Source of the DNA: Planctomycetota bacterium
Lineage (GTDB): Bacteria; Planctomycetota; UBA1135; JADKAF01
Length of the DNA: 64,000 bases
Assembly (NCBI GenBank): GCA_016719295.1
Contig: JADKAF010000001.1
Span: forward strand, 6,200,001-6,264,000
Reading direction: 5' to 3'
Part shown: one piece after another, positions 8,605-17,461 of the stretch
How positions within the stretch are numbered: the first letter of the stretch is position 1
Layout: every line of letters starts with the position of its first letter
Made by a program: the position numbers and the translations under genes
Notes under the pieces: model-generated
What the model saw: the letters and a program-made list of their open reading frames with translations, nothing else
Told to the model about the DNA's origin: nothing
The model's database searches: none

Positions 8605-9921
8605 ATGCGCATTTCGATCTTCGGGGCAGGCTACGTGGGCGCCGTCTCCGGGGCCTGCCTGGCGAAGGAAGGCCACGACATCGTGGCCGTGGACAAGAGC
8701 ACGTCGAAGGTCGAGCTCCTGAACGCGGGGCGGAGCCCGATCGTCGAGGTCGGCATCGCCGAGCTGATCGCGGAGGTCGTCCGCGCGCAGAAGCTCCGTG
8801 CGACGACGAACGCCGTCGAGGCGGTGCACGGCACCGAGGTCTCGCTGGTCTCGGTCGGCACGCCGAGCCAGACCAGCGGAGCGCTCTCGCTGGACGCCGT
8901 GCGCGCCGTGACGCGCGAGATCGGCGCGGCGATCAAGACGAAGCGCGGTCCGCACGTCGTGGTCTACCGCTCGACGATCCTGCCGGGCACGACCGACGAG
9001 CAGCTCGTGCCCTTGCTGGTCGAGAGCTCGGGTCGCCGCATCGGCGACGGGCTCGAGGTGGTCTACAACCCCGAGTTCCTCCGCGAGGGGAGCTCGATCG
9101 CCGACTTCCATTCACCTCCCTACACGATCGTCGGCTCGCCGACGCCGCGCGGCTACGAGGTGATGGACGAGATGTACCGCAGTGTGAAGGCCGAGATGGT
9201 GCGCACGACCATCCGCCTCGCCGAGTCGGTGAAGTACCTCTCGAACATGTACCACGCGTTGAAGATCTGCTTCGCGAACGAAGCGGGTGCCGTGCTGAAG
9301 AGCCTGGGCGTCGATGCCCGAGCGGCCCTCGAGATCTTCTGCAAGGACCAGGTGCTGAACATCTCGAAGGCGTATCTGCGCCCGGGCTTCGCGTTCGGGG
9401 GCTCGTGCCTGCCGAAGGATCTCCGCGCGTTCTTGGCCCTCGCGCGCCACCAAGAGATCTCGGTGCCGATGCTCGCCCAAGTGCTGCCGAGCAACGAGCG
9501 GCACTTGGACCGCGCGCTCGGCATGATCCAGCGCCACGGCCGCGGCAAGGTGGCGCTCTTCGGCCTCGCGTTCAAGGGCGGCACCGACGACCTCCGCGAG
9601 TCGCCGATGGTGTCACTCGCCGAGCGCTTGATCGGCAAGGGCTTCGAGCTCGCGATCCACGACGAGCACGTGCACACCGCGAGCTTGGTCGGCAGCAATC
9701 GCGACTACGTCGAGAAGGAGATCCCGCATCTCGATCGGCTGATGCGCGCGACCCCCGAGGAGGCGCTGGCGGGCGCCGATCTCATCGTGGTGGCCAAGTG
9801 CTCGAAGCTCGAGCTCGCCGCGATCCTGAAGGCGCCCGCGGAGATCCCGGTGATCGATCTGGCGAGTGTGAAGGAGCTCGCGGCCGCGCGCGCGCCGCGC
9901 TACGAGGGCATCTGCTGGTGA
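8605..9921 (+). CDS. algD: Nucleotide-sugar dehydrogenase, GDP-mannose 6-dehydrogenase type
   Basis: 438 residues from the ATG at 8605. It should oxidise the C6 hydroxyl of a nucleotide sugar to the acid in two NAD-dependent steps. The Rossmann motif GAGYVGAVSGACLAKEG lies at residues 7-23. The catalytic cysteine motif AFGGSCLPKDLRA lies near residue 263 and matches GDP-mannose dehydrogenases better than UDP-glucose ones. The C-terminal domain (FGLAFKGGTDDLRESPM) is intact. The gene overlaps the next glycosyltransferase by 4 bp (GTGA), so the two are translationally coupled. The other genes of the alginate pathway are not in the window, so the product is probably a uronic-acid-containing exopolysaccharide. 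UDP-glucose as substrate cannot be excluded. Confidence 0.9.
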   Translation: MRISIFGAGYVGAVSGACLAKEGHDIVAVDKSTSKVELLNAGRSPIVEVGIAELIAEVVRAQKLRATTNAVEAVHGTEVSLVSVGTPSQTSGALSLDAVRAVTREIGAAIKTKRGPHVVVYRSTILPGTTDEQLVPLLVESSGRRIGDGLEVVYNPEFLREGSSIADFHSPPYTIVGSPTPRGYEVMDEMYRSVKAEMVRTTIRLAESVKYLSNMYHALKICFANEAGAVLKSLGVDARAALEIFCKDQVLNISKAYLRPGFAFGGSCLPKDLRAFLALARHQEISVPMLAQVLPSNERHLDRALGMIQRHGRGKVALFGLAFKGGTDDLRESPMVSLAERLIGKGFELAIHDEHVHTASLVGSNRDYVEKEIPHLDRLMRATPEEALAGADLIVVAKCSKLELAAILKAPAEIPVIDLASVKELAAARAPRYEGICW

Positions 9922-11204
9922 GCCGCTCGGGCGAGAAGCGCCCGAGGCTGCTGTTCGTCTCGCCGCGCTTCCTCTTCCCCGCCGACGAGGGCGGCAAGAT
10001 CCGCACGGGGCAGATCCTGCGCGGCATGAAGGGCGGAGCGTTCGAGCTCGACCTCATCGCGCCGGCGAGCGACGCGGAGGTGCGCGCGCATCGCGCGGAG
10101 CTCCTGGAGCTCTGCGACCGTTTCGAGGCGTGGCCTCCGCAGCGCCGCGGCGCGCTCTGGAAGCTCGCGCGGCTCCGCCATCTGCTCTCGCCGCTCCCGG
10201 TCGCCGTGCGCACCGATGTGTGCGCCGCGTTCGCGCGCGCGACCCAGGGCGGGCTCGAGCGCCGACCGGATCTCGTCGTCTTCGACTACGTGCACTCCGC
10301 CGTCGCGTTCCCGCGCGAGCTCAAGCTGCCGAGCGTCTGCTTCACGCACAACGTCGAGACCGAGATCTTCCGCCGCCACGCCAAGGTCGCGTCGCGTGCT
10401 CTCTCGCGCGCGGTCTGGCGGAACCAGGCCGCGAAGATGGAGCGCTTCGAGCGAGATTCACTCGCGCGCTTCACACGCGTCGTCGCCGTCTCCGAGCGCG
10501 ATGCGCAGCAGTTCCGGAACGACTTCGGCTTGGCGCAGACGCGCGTGATCCCGACCGGCGTCGACCTCGACCACTTTCGCTACACGCCCGCGGAGTCGAA
10601 CGACCGCGTCGTCTTCTGCGGCGCGATGGACTGGGCCGCGAACCAGGACGGCATCGGCTGGCTGCTCGACGAGGTCTGGGCCAAGGTCCTCGCCGTTCAC
10701 CCGAGCGCCACGCTGACCGTCGTCGGTCGCAACGTGCCGGAGAGCTTGCAAGCGAAGGGCCGCGCCTTGGGTGCCAGCGTTCGCTTCACGGGCTGGGTCG
10801 AGGACATTCGCCCGCATCTCCAGGGGGCCGCGGCCTACGCGATCCCGCTGCGCGTCGGCGGAGGAACGCGCATCAAGGGCTACGAGGCGATCGCGATCGG
10901 GAGCCCGGTGGTCTCCACCGCGATCGGCGTCGAGGGCCTGGGCCTCAGCGCGGGGAAGCACTACCTCGAGGCGAACGACCCCGCGAGCTTCGCGGAGTCA
11001 CTCGTCGCGCTGCTCGGCGACGCCGCACGCGGACGCGCGCTGGCGCAGGAAGCGCGTGCGTTCGTCGAGGAGCGCTTCTCGTTCCGGCATGCGGCGCAAG
11101 CGTTCGAGGGCATCTGTCTCGAGGCTTGGCGTGAGCATGTTGCGCGCAGCCCGCTTCCGCCCATCTGCGGGACATCGACTCGCGCCATGCAAGGCAAGCC
11201 GTAG
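9918..11204 (+). CDS. Group 1 (GT4-like) glycosyltransferase
   Basis: 428 residues. The GTG start at 9918 overlaps the stop of the preceding dehydrogenase gene, and the sequence from there (RLLFVSPRFLFPADEGG) is the normal N-terminus of a GT-B enzyme. The acceptor domain runs to about residue 210. The donor domain follows with IPTGVDLDHF, VVFCGAMDWAANQDG, VRFTGWVEDIRPHLQ and the nucleotide-sugar loop LRVGGGTRIKGYEAIAIG. It most likely adds a sugar during assembly of the polymer that needs the uronic acid made by the preceding enzyme. No membrane segment is seen. Confidence 0.92.
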   Translation: MSRSGEKRPRLLFVSPRFLFPADEGGKIRTGQILRGMKGGAFELDLIAPASDAEVRAHRAELLELCDRFEAWPPQRRGALWKLARLRHLLSPLPVAVRTDVCAAFARATQGGLERRPDLVVFDYVHSAVAFPRELKLPSVCFTHNVETEIFRRHAKVASRALSRAVWRNQAAKMERFERDSLARFTRVVAVSERDAQQFRNDFGLAQTRVIPTGVDLDHFRYTPAESNDRVVFCGAMDWAANQDGIGWLLDEVWAKVLAVHPSATLTVVGRNVPESLQAKGRALGASVRFTGWVEDIRPHLQGAAAYAIPLRVGGGTRIKGYEAIAIGSPVVSTAIGVEGLGLSAGKHYLEANDPASFAESLVALLGDAARGRALAQEARAFVEERFSFRHAAQAFEGICLEAWREHVARSPLPPICGTSTRAMQGKP

Positions 11205-11226
11205 CATGTAGGCCGCGGAGGTTCTC

Positions 11227-12576
11227 ATGCAGCGCACCATCCTCAGCTTCGTGCCCTTCACTCTCGCGAGCCTCGCGGCGTCGCAGGAACCCGCTCCGCC
11301 GGCTCCCGAAGCCAGCCCGCTGCGCTACGAGCTGCCCCGCGGCTGGACCGCATCGCCCGCTCGCGCGGGCTGGACCTGGCTCTTGCCGGAAGGCGCGAGC
11401 AGCGAAGCCGGCGCGCTGCGCGGTGCACTCGTGATCGAGAGCGCGCTGCGTTCGCTGCAGACGCCGGAGCTGCGTTCGACGCTGGAGAAGCTCGTCGCCG
11501 AGATGCTGCCCGGTCTCGCCTGGAGCGGAGAGCCGAGCACGAGCGAGCTCGGCGGTCGACCCGCGCTGCTCGCGCGCTTCCAGAGCGCCGAGGGTGCCCA
11601 GCCTGCGCGTGCGGCGATCGTTCATGCGCTCACGACGCCGCGCGGCGTCGCGGTGCTGCTCTTCGCAGGGGACGCGAGCGCGCTCGCGGAGCGCGAGCCC
11701 GAGACGAAGGCGCTGCTCGCGTCGCTGCACGTCGTGCGCGTCGCGGAGCGCATCGCGGGTGGCAAGGCGCAGCGTTGGCAGACGGTCGCGTTCGATCTGC
11801 CGAAGGGCTGGAAGACGCAAGCCGGCGACGACGGCGCGCTGCTGCTCTTGCCGCCGGGGTTCACCGGAGCGGGCGAGATCACGGAGCTCTATGCGCTGGT
11901 CGGCGATGGCTCGGTGAAGGCGCTCGGCGGCGCGAAGGCCCGCCGCGCGCTGCAGGCCGTGCTCGACGAAGTGCAGCCGGGCTTGCGCGCGAAGAGCGAG
12001 GAGGAGCCGCGCGATTGCGGCGAGCTCGAGGGGCGTCTGCAGCGCTTCGCGGGCAAGAGCGCCGACGGACGAGCGGTGAGCGCCGAGGGACACAGCTTCC
12101 TCGCCCCGCATGGAGCGTGCGCGTTGATGGCCCTCGGCTTCCCCGCGCAGCTCGAGAAGCGCCGCGCCGATCTCGAGAAGATCCTGGGCTCTCTGCGCGC
12201 CGAGAAGGTGAGCTCGCAGGCGGCGGGAGACGCGGCGAATGAACTCGTCGGGCGCTGGCAGTACTTCTCCAGCGTCTCGCTGAGCGACGGCGGGCGCGCC
12301 ACCGACACGATGCTCCTCCTCCGCGAGGACGGCACCTACCTCTACACCAGCGAGACGAGCAGCAGCAATCCGCTCGGCGGCACCGTCAGCAACACCCGCG
12401 ACGAAGGGCGCTGGAGCGTCGCGGGCGCGCGCGTGACCTTCCGCTCCGTCGACGGCGGCTCGAAGACCTACGCCCTCGAGAAGCGGAACCATCCGAAGAC
12501 GGGCGACCCGATGATCGTGCTCGACGGTCAGGCGTTCGTGACCTACTTCCAGCGCGCCCCGTGGCGAGGGCGCTGA
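11227..12576 (+). CDS. Secreted protein with duplicated PsbP/DUF1795-like domain and lipocalin-like tail
   Basis: 449 residues from the ATG at 11227. Residues 1-20 form a short signal peptide ending ASLAASQE. Two internal copies of one domain begin RYELPRGWTASPARAGWTW (about residue 35) and VAFDLPKGWKTQAGDDG (about residue 188). Each contains a later segment with an acidic-Leu-Leu pattern (ETKALLASLHV; DLEKILGSLRA). The C-terminal 100 residues (LVGRWQYFSS to the end) look like a lipocalin-type beta-barrel with LLLREDGTYLYTSE. No catalytic motif was seen. It starts 22 bp after the GT4 gene and may be cotranscribed with it, though its content does not suggest a sugar function. Confidence 0.75.
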   Translation: MQRTILSFVPFTLASLAASQEPAPPAPEASPLRYELPRGWTASPARAGWTWLLPEGASSEAGALRGALVIESALRSLQTPELRSTLEKLVAEMLPGLAWSGEPSTSELGGRPALLARFQSAEGAQPARAAIVHALTTPRGVAVLLFAGDASALAEREPETKALLASLHVVRVAERIAGGKAQRWQTVAFDLPKGWKTQAGDDGALLLLPPGFTGAGEITELYALVGDGSVKALGGAKARRALQAVLDEVQPGLRAKSEEEPRDCGELEGRLQRFAGKSADGRAVSAEGHSFLAPHGACALMALGFPAQLEKRRADLEKILGSLRAEKVSSQAAGDAANELVGRWQYFSSVSLSDGGRATDTMLLLREDGTYLYTSETSSSNPLGGTVSNTRDEGRWSVAGARVTFRSVDGGSKTYALEKRNHPKTGDPMIVLDGQAFVTYFQRAPWRGR

Positions 12577-12600
12577 ACGCTCGACCCCGCGTGCGCGCCG

Positions 12601-12672
12601 TCGATCAGTTCGGGGTCAGACCCCTCGCTGATCGATGTCGATCACCGAGGGGTCTGACCCCGAACTGATCGA
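12601..12672. repeat. REP-like inverted repeat with 27-bp perfect arms (GGGGTC-A-GACCCC core)
   Basis: Arms at 12601-12627 and 12646-12672 are exact reverse complements, separated by an 18-nt loop. Each arm contains the near-palindrome GGGGTCAGACCCC or its complement, bounded by GATCAGTT/AACTGATC. It lies between convergent genes. A second element of the same design is at 19851-19920. It could act as a bidirectional terminator, but its arm length and sequence identity with the other copy point to a dispersed repeat. Confidence 0.9.
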
Positions 12673-12703
12673 CGAGTTCGCACCGCAGGTCCGGGCGGAG
12701 CAC

Positions 12704-13139
12704 TCAGCAGAGCTCGTTCCGACGCTCGTACGGCACGATCTCGCCGTGCGCGACGTTCCGCGCGAGCAGGCGCAGGTACATCGCCCAGCAGAAGGACGAG
12801 ATGCGCTGATGCGGCGTCGGGCCCCCAGCCGCGATGATAGAAGTGGAGGCGCGTCCATGCGCCCTCGGGAGTGAGCACCGCTCCGACGCGCGTGCCGAGC
12901 CAGTCGGGCATGGGCGCGGTCGAGGTCATCTCCCATTCGATCGCGCGCGCGGGAACGAGGACGCGCACGGTGCCCTGCCATTGGTGCTTATCGTCGAAGC
13001 CGAAGTGATAGATGCCGCCGACGCGCGGATCGGCGCGCGAGGTCTTCGTCCACCAGGCATCGAGGCCGCTCGCCGTGGCGAAGCGCGCGAAGACTTCCTC
13101 GGCGGGACCGGGGGCCAGCAGCTCGTGCTCGACATCCAT
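12704..13139 (-). pseudogene. AHSA1/SRPBCC-family protein with +1 frameshift
   Basis: The ATG at 13139 has a good ribosome-binding sequence (GGAGAA). The frame reads like an AHSA1 ligand-binding protein: EHELLAPGPAEEVFARFA, GLDAWWTKTSRADPRVGG and GAWTRLHFYHRGWG. At the run of five C at 12822-12826 the frame is lost. Removing one base restores GWGPTPHQRISSFCWAMYL and then LLARNVAHGEIVPYERRN, ending at a TGA at 12704-12706. The reconstruction gives about 144 residues, normal for the family. The break is either a recent mutation or a homopolymer error in the sequence. Family members bind hydrophobic ligands; no specific role is evident. Confidence 0.78.
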
Positions 13140-13176
13140 GACGGGTTCTTCTCCGGCGCGCTCCCGTTGCTCGCGC

Positions 13177-13683
13177 TCATTCGTAGCGCTGGCCGCGGAG
13201 CTCCACCCAGCCGCCGGGGTGCTTCCGGGCCGGATCATCGTGCGTCCAGTGCAGCACGCCGCCCTCGCGCGAGTACTCGTACTCGCCGCGTACGAGGAGC
13301 TCGTCGCCGGCCTCGAGCGGCACGCGTGGTGCCAAGTCCAGGTTGTGCGCGACGAGCACGGTGTGGCCCCCCGCGAGCGTGAGGATCCACTTCTGGTGCG
13401 GCGAGCCCTCGGTGTCGTCGGCGAGCTTGCGCTTCACGCGACCGCGCACCTCGACGAGCAGGTTCGAGCGCTTCGCTGCGAACGCGTCCAGGATCGCGCG
13501 CTCGCCCTCGTCGGCCCGCGTCGTGCGCGAGGGTCGATCCTCGACGCTCGCTCCGCTCGATCTCGTATCGCTCGGTAGAACGAGATCGCGGCCGAGGTAG
13601 CCGAGCCCGCCGAGCAGGGCGAGCACGAGGCCTACCAGGCCGCGAGAAGTGGAGGGGTGCTTGGAAGCGGTGGGGGCGTTCAT
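13177..13683 (-). CDS. DUF3465-type protein with N-terminal membrane anchor
   Basis: 168 residues from the ATG at 13683. Residues 15-35 form one hydrophobic segment (GLVGLVLALLGGLGYLG), likely a membrane anchor or uncleaved signal. The C-terminal 110 residues carry the features I associate with DUF3465: EVRGRVKRKLADDTEGSPHQ, VLVAHNLDLAPRVPLEAGD, GEYEYSREGGVLHWTHDDP. This is an OB-fold-like beta domain of unknown function. It lies 37 bp upstream of the frameshifted AHSA1 gene on the same strand, so the two were probably cotranscribed. Confidence 0.82.
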   Translation of the reverse strand: MNAPTASKHPSTSRGLVGLVLALLGGLGYLGRDLVLPSDTRSSGASVEDRPSRTTRADEGERAILDAFAAKRSNLLVEVRGRVKRKLADDTEGSPHQKWILTLAGGHTVLVAHNLDLAPRVPLEAGDELLVRGEYEYSREGGVLHWTHDDPARKHPGGWVELRGQRYE

Positions 13684-13939
13684 CGGAGCTCGAGGCGCGG
13701 CAGTAGCGTTCTCATCGTAGCTGCCCGCGAGCTGGCTTGTCTCCGCGTTCCTCGCTCGACTTCGGCCCCTCGTCTCGCCGTGTCGTCGTCCGCTGCACCG
13801 TGCCTACCAGGCCGCGCCTGCGATCTTCACACTCAACGCCGCGAGCGGCTCACTGCCTCGGCTTCGGATGGAGGGCAACGAGCGGTCGGCGTCGATGCGG
13901 CGTCGATCGTTCTGGCCTCCTTCTCCCTCCCGAGGAACG

Positions 13940-15259
13940 ATGAGACACCTTCCCCCCATCTCCCTTCTGCTCGCGCTCGCGCCGTCCTCCGTCGCGCAGA
14001 CGCCGATCTCCGGCACGAACATCCCCGGATTCGGAGCGCTCCAAGCCACGGTCGCCGAGAACACGCCGGAGACTCTTCTCGAGCTGCCGCCCGGCTTCAA
14101 GTACACCGTCGTGATCCGCAACGGCGCCGCGATGAGCGATGGGAACCTCTCTCCGAGCAACGCCGACGGCATGGGGGCGTTCCAGAACGGCAACCTGATC
14201 CGTCTGCTCCGCAATCACGAGCGCGGCAACGGCACTCCGCTCGGCAACGCGGCCCTGGCCTACGACACGCTGGCCGGCGGCGGCATGACGACGCTGGACG
14301 TCGATCCCGAGACGCGCCTCCTCGCCAACTCGTTCGTGAGCCTCGGCGGGACCATCCGCAACTGCGCGGGCGGTGTCACGCCCTGGGGCACCTGGATCAC
14401 CTGCGAGGAGACGAACCTCTTCAACGCGGGAACGCAGAAGCAGCACGGCTACAGCTTCGAGGTCTCGGCCAGCGCCAACGCGCAGGTCGATGGCAACCTC
14501 GCGCGTCGACCCTTCCTCGGCCTGCTCTACCCGGAAGCCGTGGCGATCGATCCGGAGACCGGCATCGCCTACATCACCATGGATACGACCCCGAGCGGGC
14601 TGTTCCGCTTCGTCCCGCAGCAGTACGGTCGACTCGATCTGCCGGGGAGACTGCAGATGCTGGCGATCGAAGGCGCGCCGAACTTCAACACCGCGACCAG
14701 CTCGGTGTTGAACGTCAAGCTGCCGGTGCGCTGGGTGGATGTCTCGTCCCCGACGGACGAAGTCTCCTACCGCCAGAACCGTCTGGTCGCCTACAACGAA
14801 GGCGCTGCGCAAGGCGGAGCCAGCATCGCTCGCGGTGAAGGCGCCTGGTACGCGCGCAACACGGTGTACTTCGCGTCCACGAGCGGCGGCGCGATCGGCG
14901 CCGGGCAGATCTTCGCGCTTCATCTCAAGAACAACGACGTGCAGGCGCTCGAGCTCCTGTTCGAATCGACCGACCGCGAGATCCTCGACGCCCCGGACAA
15001 CCTCTGCGTCACGCCGGGCGGCAACAACCTGATCCTCTGCGAGGACGGCAGCGGAGCCGAGTACCTGCATCTGCTGCGCCGCAGCGGCAATCAGATCTAC
15101 CGGCTCGCGAAGAACATCGTGCCCGGCCAGGAGGGCTCGGAATGGGCGGGTGCGGTGTTCAGCCCCGACGGACGCACGCTCTTCGCTAATCTGCAGGGTC
15201 CCGGGATCACCTTCGCGATCTGGCCCGCGGATGGTCGTTGGGGCACGATCAACAACTGA
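13940..15259 (+). CDS. Secreted PhoX-like (DUF839) protein
   Basis: 439 residues. The ATG at 13940 is preceded by GAGGAAC and gives a signal peptide ending SSVAQ. The sequence is a six-bladed propeller of the PhoX/DUF839 type: LLRNHERGNGTPLG, GGMTTLDVDPETRLL, PWGTWITCEETNLF, YPEAVAIDPETGIAYITMD, DAPDNLCVTPGGNNLILCE and GAVFSPDGRTLFANLQGPG. PhoX is a calcium/iron alkaline phosphatase. The acidic ligands in CEET and CEDG are kept, but whether this copy hydrolyses phosphoesters is unproven. It lacks the twin-arginine signal of canonical PhoX and has a Sec-like signal. It is convergent with the di-heme peroxidase gene, with a hairpin between them. Confidence 0.85.
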   Translation: MRHLPPISLLLALAPSSVAQTPISGTNIPGFGALQATVAENTPETLLELPPGFKYTVVIRNGAAMSDGNLSPSNADGMGAFQNGNLIRLLRNHERGNGTPLGNAALAYDTLAGGGMTTLDVDPETRLLANSFVSLGGTIRNCAGGVTPWGTWITCEETNLFNAGTQKQHGYSFEVSASANAQVDGNLARRPFLGLLYPEAVAIDPETGIAYITMDTTPSGLFRFVPQQYGRLDLPGRLQMLAIEGAPNFNTATSSVLNVKLPVRWVDVSSPTDEVSYRQNRLVAYNEGAAQGGASIARGEGAWYARNTVYFASTSGGAIGAGQIFALHLKNNDVQALELLFESTDREILDAPDNLCVTPGGNNLILCEDGSGAEYLHLLRRSGNQIYRLAKNIVPGQEGSEWAGAVFSPDGRTLFANLQGPGITFAIWPADGRWGTINN

Positions 15260-15278
15260 AGTAACGGCGCGCGCGCGC

Positions 15279-15306
15279 GCGAGAGGCGTGGGAAAGCGCC
15301 TCTCGC
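15279..15306. terminator. Bidirectional hairpin terminator between convergent genes
   Basis: A perfect 10-bp stem (GCGAGAGGCG with CGCCTCTCGC) closes an 8-nt loop. It sits 20 bp after the PhoX-like stop and 32 bp from the peroxidase stop. It follows an alternating GC run. There is no strong T tract on either side, so terminator function is likely but not certain. Confidence 0.6.
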
Positions 15307-15338
15307 TTCGCGCGCCGCGGCCGATCTCGATGGTTGGA

Positions 15339-17015
15339 TCAGCGACCGGCGAAGAACCTCACCTCGAGGCCGCCCGTCGCGGAGAGACCCTGCGGAGCGC
15401 CCGGATCGATTGCGAAGCCCTGCGCGAAGAACGCGGCGCCGTCGAGCAGCGCGTCGTTCGGGATCGCGAAGGCGACGCTGCGCCAGCCGTTGCCGTTGCC
15501 GCTGCCTTGCAGCCCACCGATCTCCAGCGCGGTGAGCGCCACGGTGAAGCCGAGCCAGAGGCGCGCGCCGAGCAGCGTCTGCAGCCCGAGCGGATCGCTC
15601 GCCATGTCGAAGAGGAAGAAGGCCGGCGCGCCGCCGAGGCCCTGCTCCAGCGCGACGGTGAAGTTCGGGTTGCCGAGGATCGGCGGCTCGAGCGCGACCA
15701 AGCGCGGGACGCGCCCGCCGCTGCCCGCGGTGCCCGTGCCGTAGAGGCGCGGAGCGCGGTTCGAGCGCGTGAAGAGCGTCGGGTGATCGAAGGGCGCCTG
15801 CCCTTGCGCCACACGCGGATCGCTGAGGCCGTTCCGGAGAAAGTCGACGAGCGCGTTCCGATCCTGCGCGTTCAGCGGGAACGGTTGGATGTTCACCTGC
15901 GGCGAGCGGAAGTCGCCGCCGCGGGAGTAGAAGTCCACGACCTCTTCCAGCGTCGCCTTGCCGCCGTTGTGGAAGTAGGGCGCGCGCAGACCGACGTTGC
16001 GCAGCGAAGGCACCTTGAATCGGCCGTTGTCCTGCGGCTGACCGGTGATCGCGCCGCGGCCCAGGTCCTCGTTGATCGGACGCACGCCGAGGTGGAAGAA
16101 GCCGGGGCCGGCGAAGAGCGGCTCGTTGTGGCAGGTGTTGCAGCGCGGTCCGAGACCGTTGAACACCTGTAGGCCGCGCTGCTGGTTTGGAGTGAGCGCG
16201 GCGGGGTTCCCTTGGCGGAACGCGTCGATCGGCGCTTGGTTGGAGACGAGCGTGCGCTCGTAGGTCGCGATCGCGAAGAGGATGCGCCGCGCGGTGACGT
16301 TGTTGTCGCCGAAGGCCTCTTGGAAGAGCTGCGGATAGCCGCGTCCGGCGATCCACGCGTCCAAGGTTGCGGGCAAGTTCGTCGCGAGGGCCAGCGGGCG
16401 CGCTTCGCGAACCTTCGCGGCGAGCTCGCTCCACGTCGTGCCGGCGTGCGCCATCTCGGTCGTGTTGAGCGGGGGGCCACTGGCTTGCGACTCGAGCGAG
16501 CCTCCGTTCTGGATCGCCACCGTGTTCGTCACCGGGTCGACGAAGCGACCCGTGGCGCGACCGTCCCACATCTGTAGCCCGTTGTAGGCCGCGTTGATCA
16601 CCGGCAGGGCCTTCCGCGAGGTGACCTGCTCACGCAGATCGAAGAGCGCCGTCGTGACGTAGGAGAGATCGGTCGCGGTGCCGATGATGCCGCGCGAGCC
16701 GCGGATGTCGTCGGGTGTGCCGAAGCTCGCGTCCGGGCCCGGGTGCACCGCGCCGGCCGTGCGCGGATCTCCGCCGCCGAACTCCATGGCGTGACAGGTG
16801 GCGCACGCGACCGTGCCGCTCGCCGAGAGCTGCTCGTCCCAGAAGAGCGTCTTGCCGAGGTTCGTCTTGGCAGCCGTGATCTGGTTCTCGGGCGGGACCG
16901 GAGGAGGAGGGAAGCCGGGCCCCTGCGCGCGGGCGAGGGCAGAGAAGGGCGCGGCCAGGAGCGCGAGGGAGAGGAAGAGGCGCGGCGATCGGGGACGTGA
17001 CATGGAGAGTGGCAT
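15339..17015 (-). CDS. Di-heme cytochrome c peroxidase (MauG/CcpA family) with extra C-terminal domain
   Basis: 558 residues from the ATG at 17015 (a second ATG at 17003 is also possible). A signal peptide ends near ALARAQG. Two covalent heme sites are present, CATCH at residues 71-75 and CNTCH at 292-296. The typical peroxidase motifs SLRNVGLRAPYFHNGG and TLEEVVDFYSRGGD follow. The enzyme should reduce hydrogen peroxide in the periplasm using electrons from cytochromes. From about residue 430 there is an extra region (PPILGNPNFTVALEQGLGG to the end) not found in normal peroxidases. It resembles the end of the subtilase-like protein at 33242-36121 and the small protein at 36297-36728. Confidence 0.9.
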   Translation of the reverse strand: MPLSMSRPRSPRLFLSLALLAAPFSALARAQGPGFPPPPVPPENQITAAKTNLGKTLFWDEQLSASGTVACATCHAMEFGGGDPRTAGAVHPGPDASFGTPDDIRGSRGIIGTATDLSYVTTALFDLREQVTSRKALPVINAAYNGLQMWDGRATGRFVDPVTNTVAIQNGGSLESQASGPPLNTTEMAHAGTTWSELAAKVREARPLALATNLPATLDAWIAGRGYPQLFQEAFGDNNVTARRILFAIATYERTLVSNQAPIDAFRQGNPAALTPNQQRGLQVFNGLGPRCNTCHNEPLFAGPGFFHLGVRPINEDLGRGAITGQPQDNGRFKVPSLRNVGLRAPYFHNGGKATLEEVVDFYSRGGDFRSPQVNIQPFPLNAQDRNALVDFLRNGLSDPRVAQGQAPFDHPTLFTRSNRAPRLYGTGTAGSGGRVPRLVALEPPILGNPNFTVALEQGLGGAPAFFLFDMASDPLGLQTLLGARLWLGFTVALTALEIGGLQGSGNGNGWRSVAFAIPNDALLDGAAFFAQGFAIDPGAPQGLSATGGLEVRFFAGR

Positions 17016-17461
17016 CCTCGCTGCGGAGGGAACCGGAGCGGATCAGGGGGAGGACGCGGGAGTTCCCAGGCTGGCCGCACTTTCGCGGCGACGGAATCCA
17101 AAAAGTAGCCGGCCTGCGTTCGCAGCGCTCCGGGACCATTGATTACCCGCGGATCACATGACGAGGCCGCCCGCCGCCCGGAGCGCAGAGCCTGAAGCCG
17201 CCCGGCTCTTCCAAGCCCTGGCTCATCCGACGCGGATAGCGATCCTCGCGCCGATGCTCGCCGATGGCTGGCGCTCGCTGCTCGCCGAGGGCTGGAAGCC
17301 CTCGCTCGACGGCGCGACTCCGCGAGCTTGATCGCAGCGCAGGAGACGAATCCCGGAAACCCGCGCCGCGCGGCGCAGGCGCGCGTAGCAGGTCGCACCG
17401 CCTTCTTCTGCCGCCTCGTCTCGCGGGCTCGCGAGGCTCGAGAGCCCCTGCGACCGCCGGC
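17016..17461. other. Intergenic region, no convincing gene
   Basis: This 446-bp stretch separates divergent genes (peroxidase on minus, membrane protein on plus), so it should hold both promoters. Open frames in it are Arg/Pro/Ala-rich with no recognisable start signal or family. No inverted repeat of note was seen. Confidence 0.5.

Noticed and set aside
15265..15282. Alternating GC run, possible Z-DNA
   Set aside because: Short and adjacent to the terminator hairpin; nothing else supports a special role.
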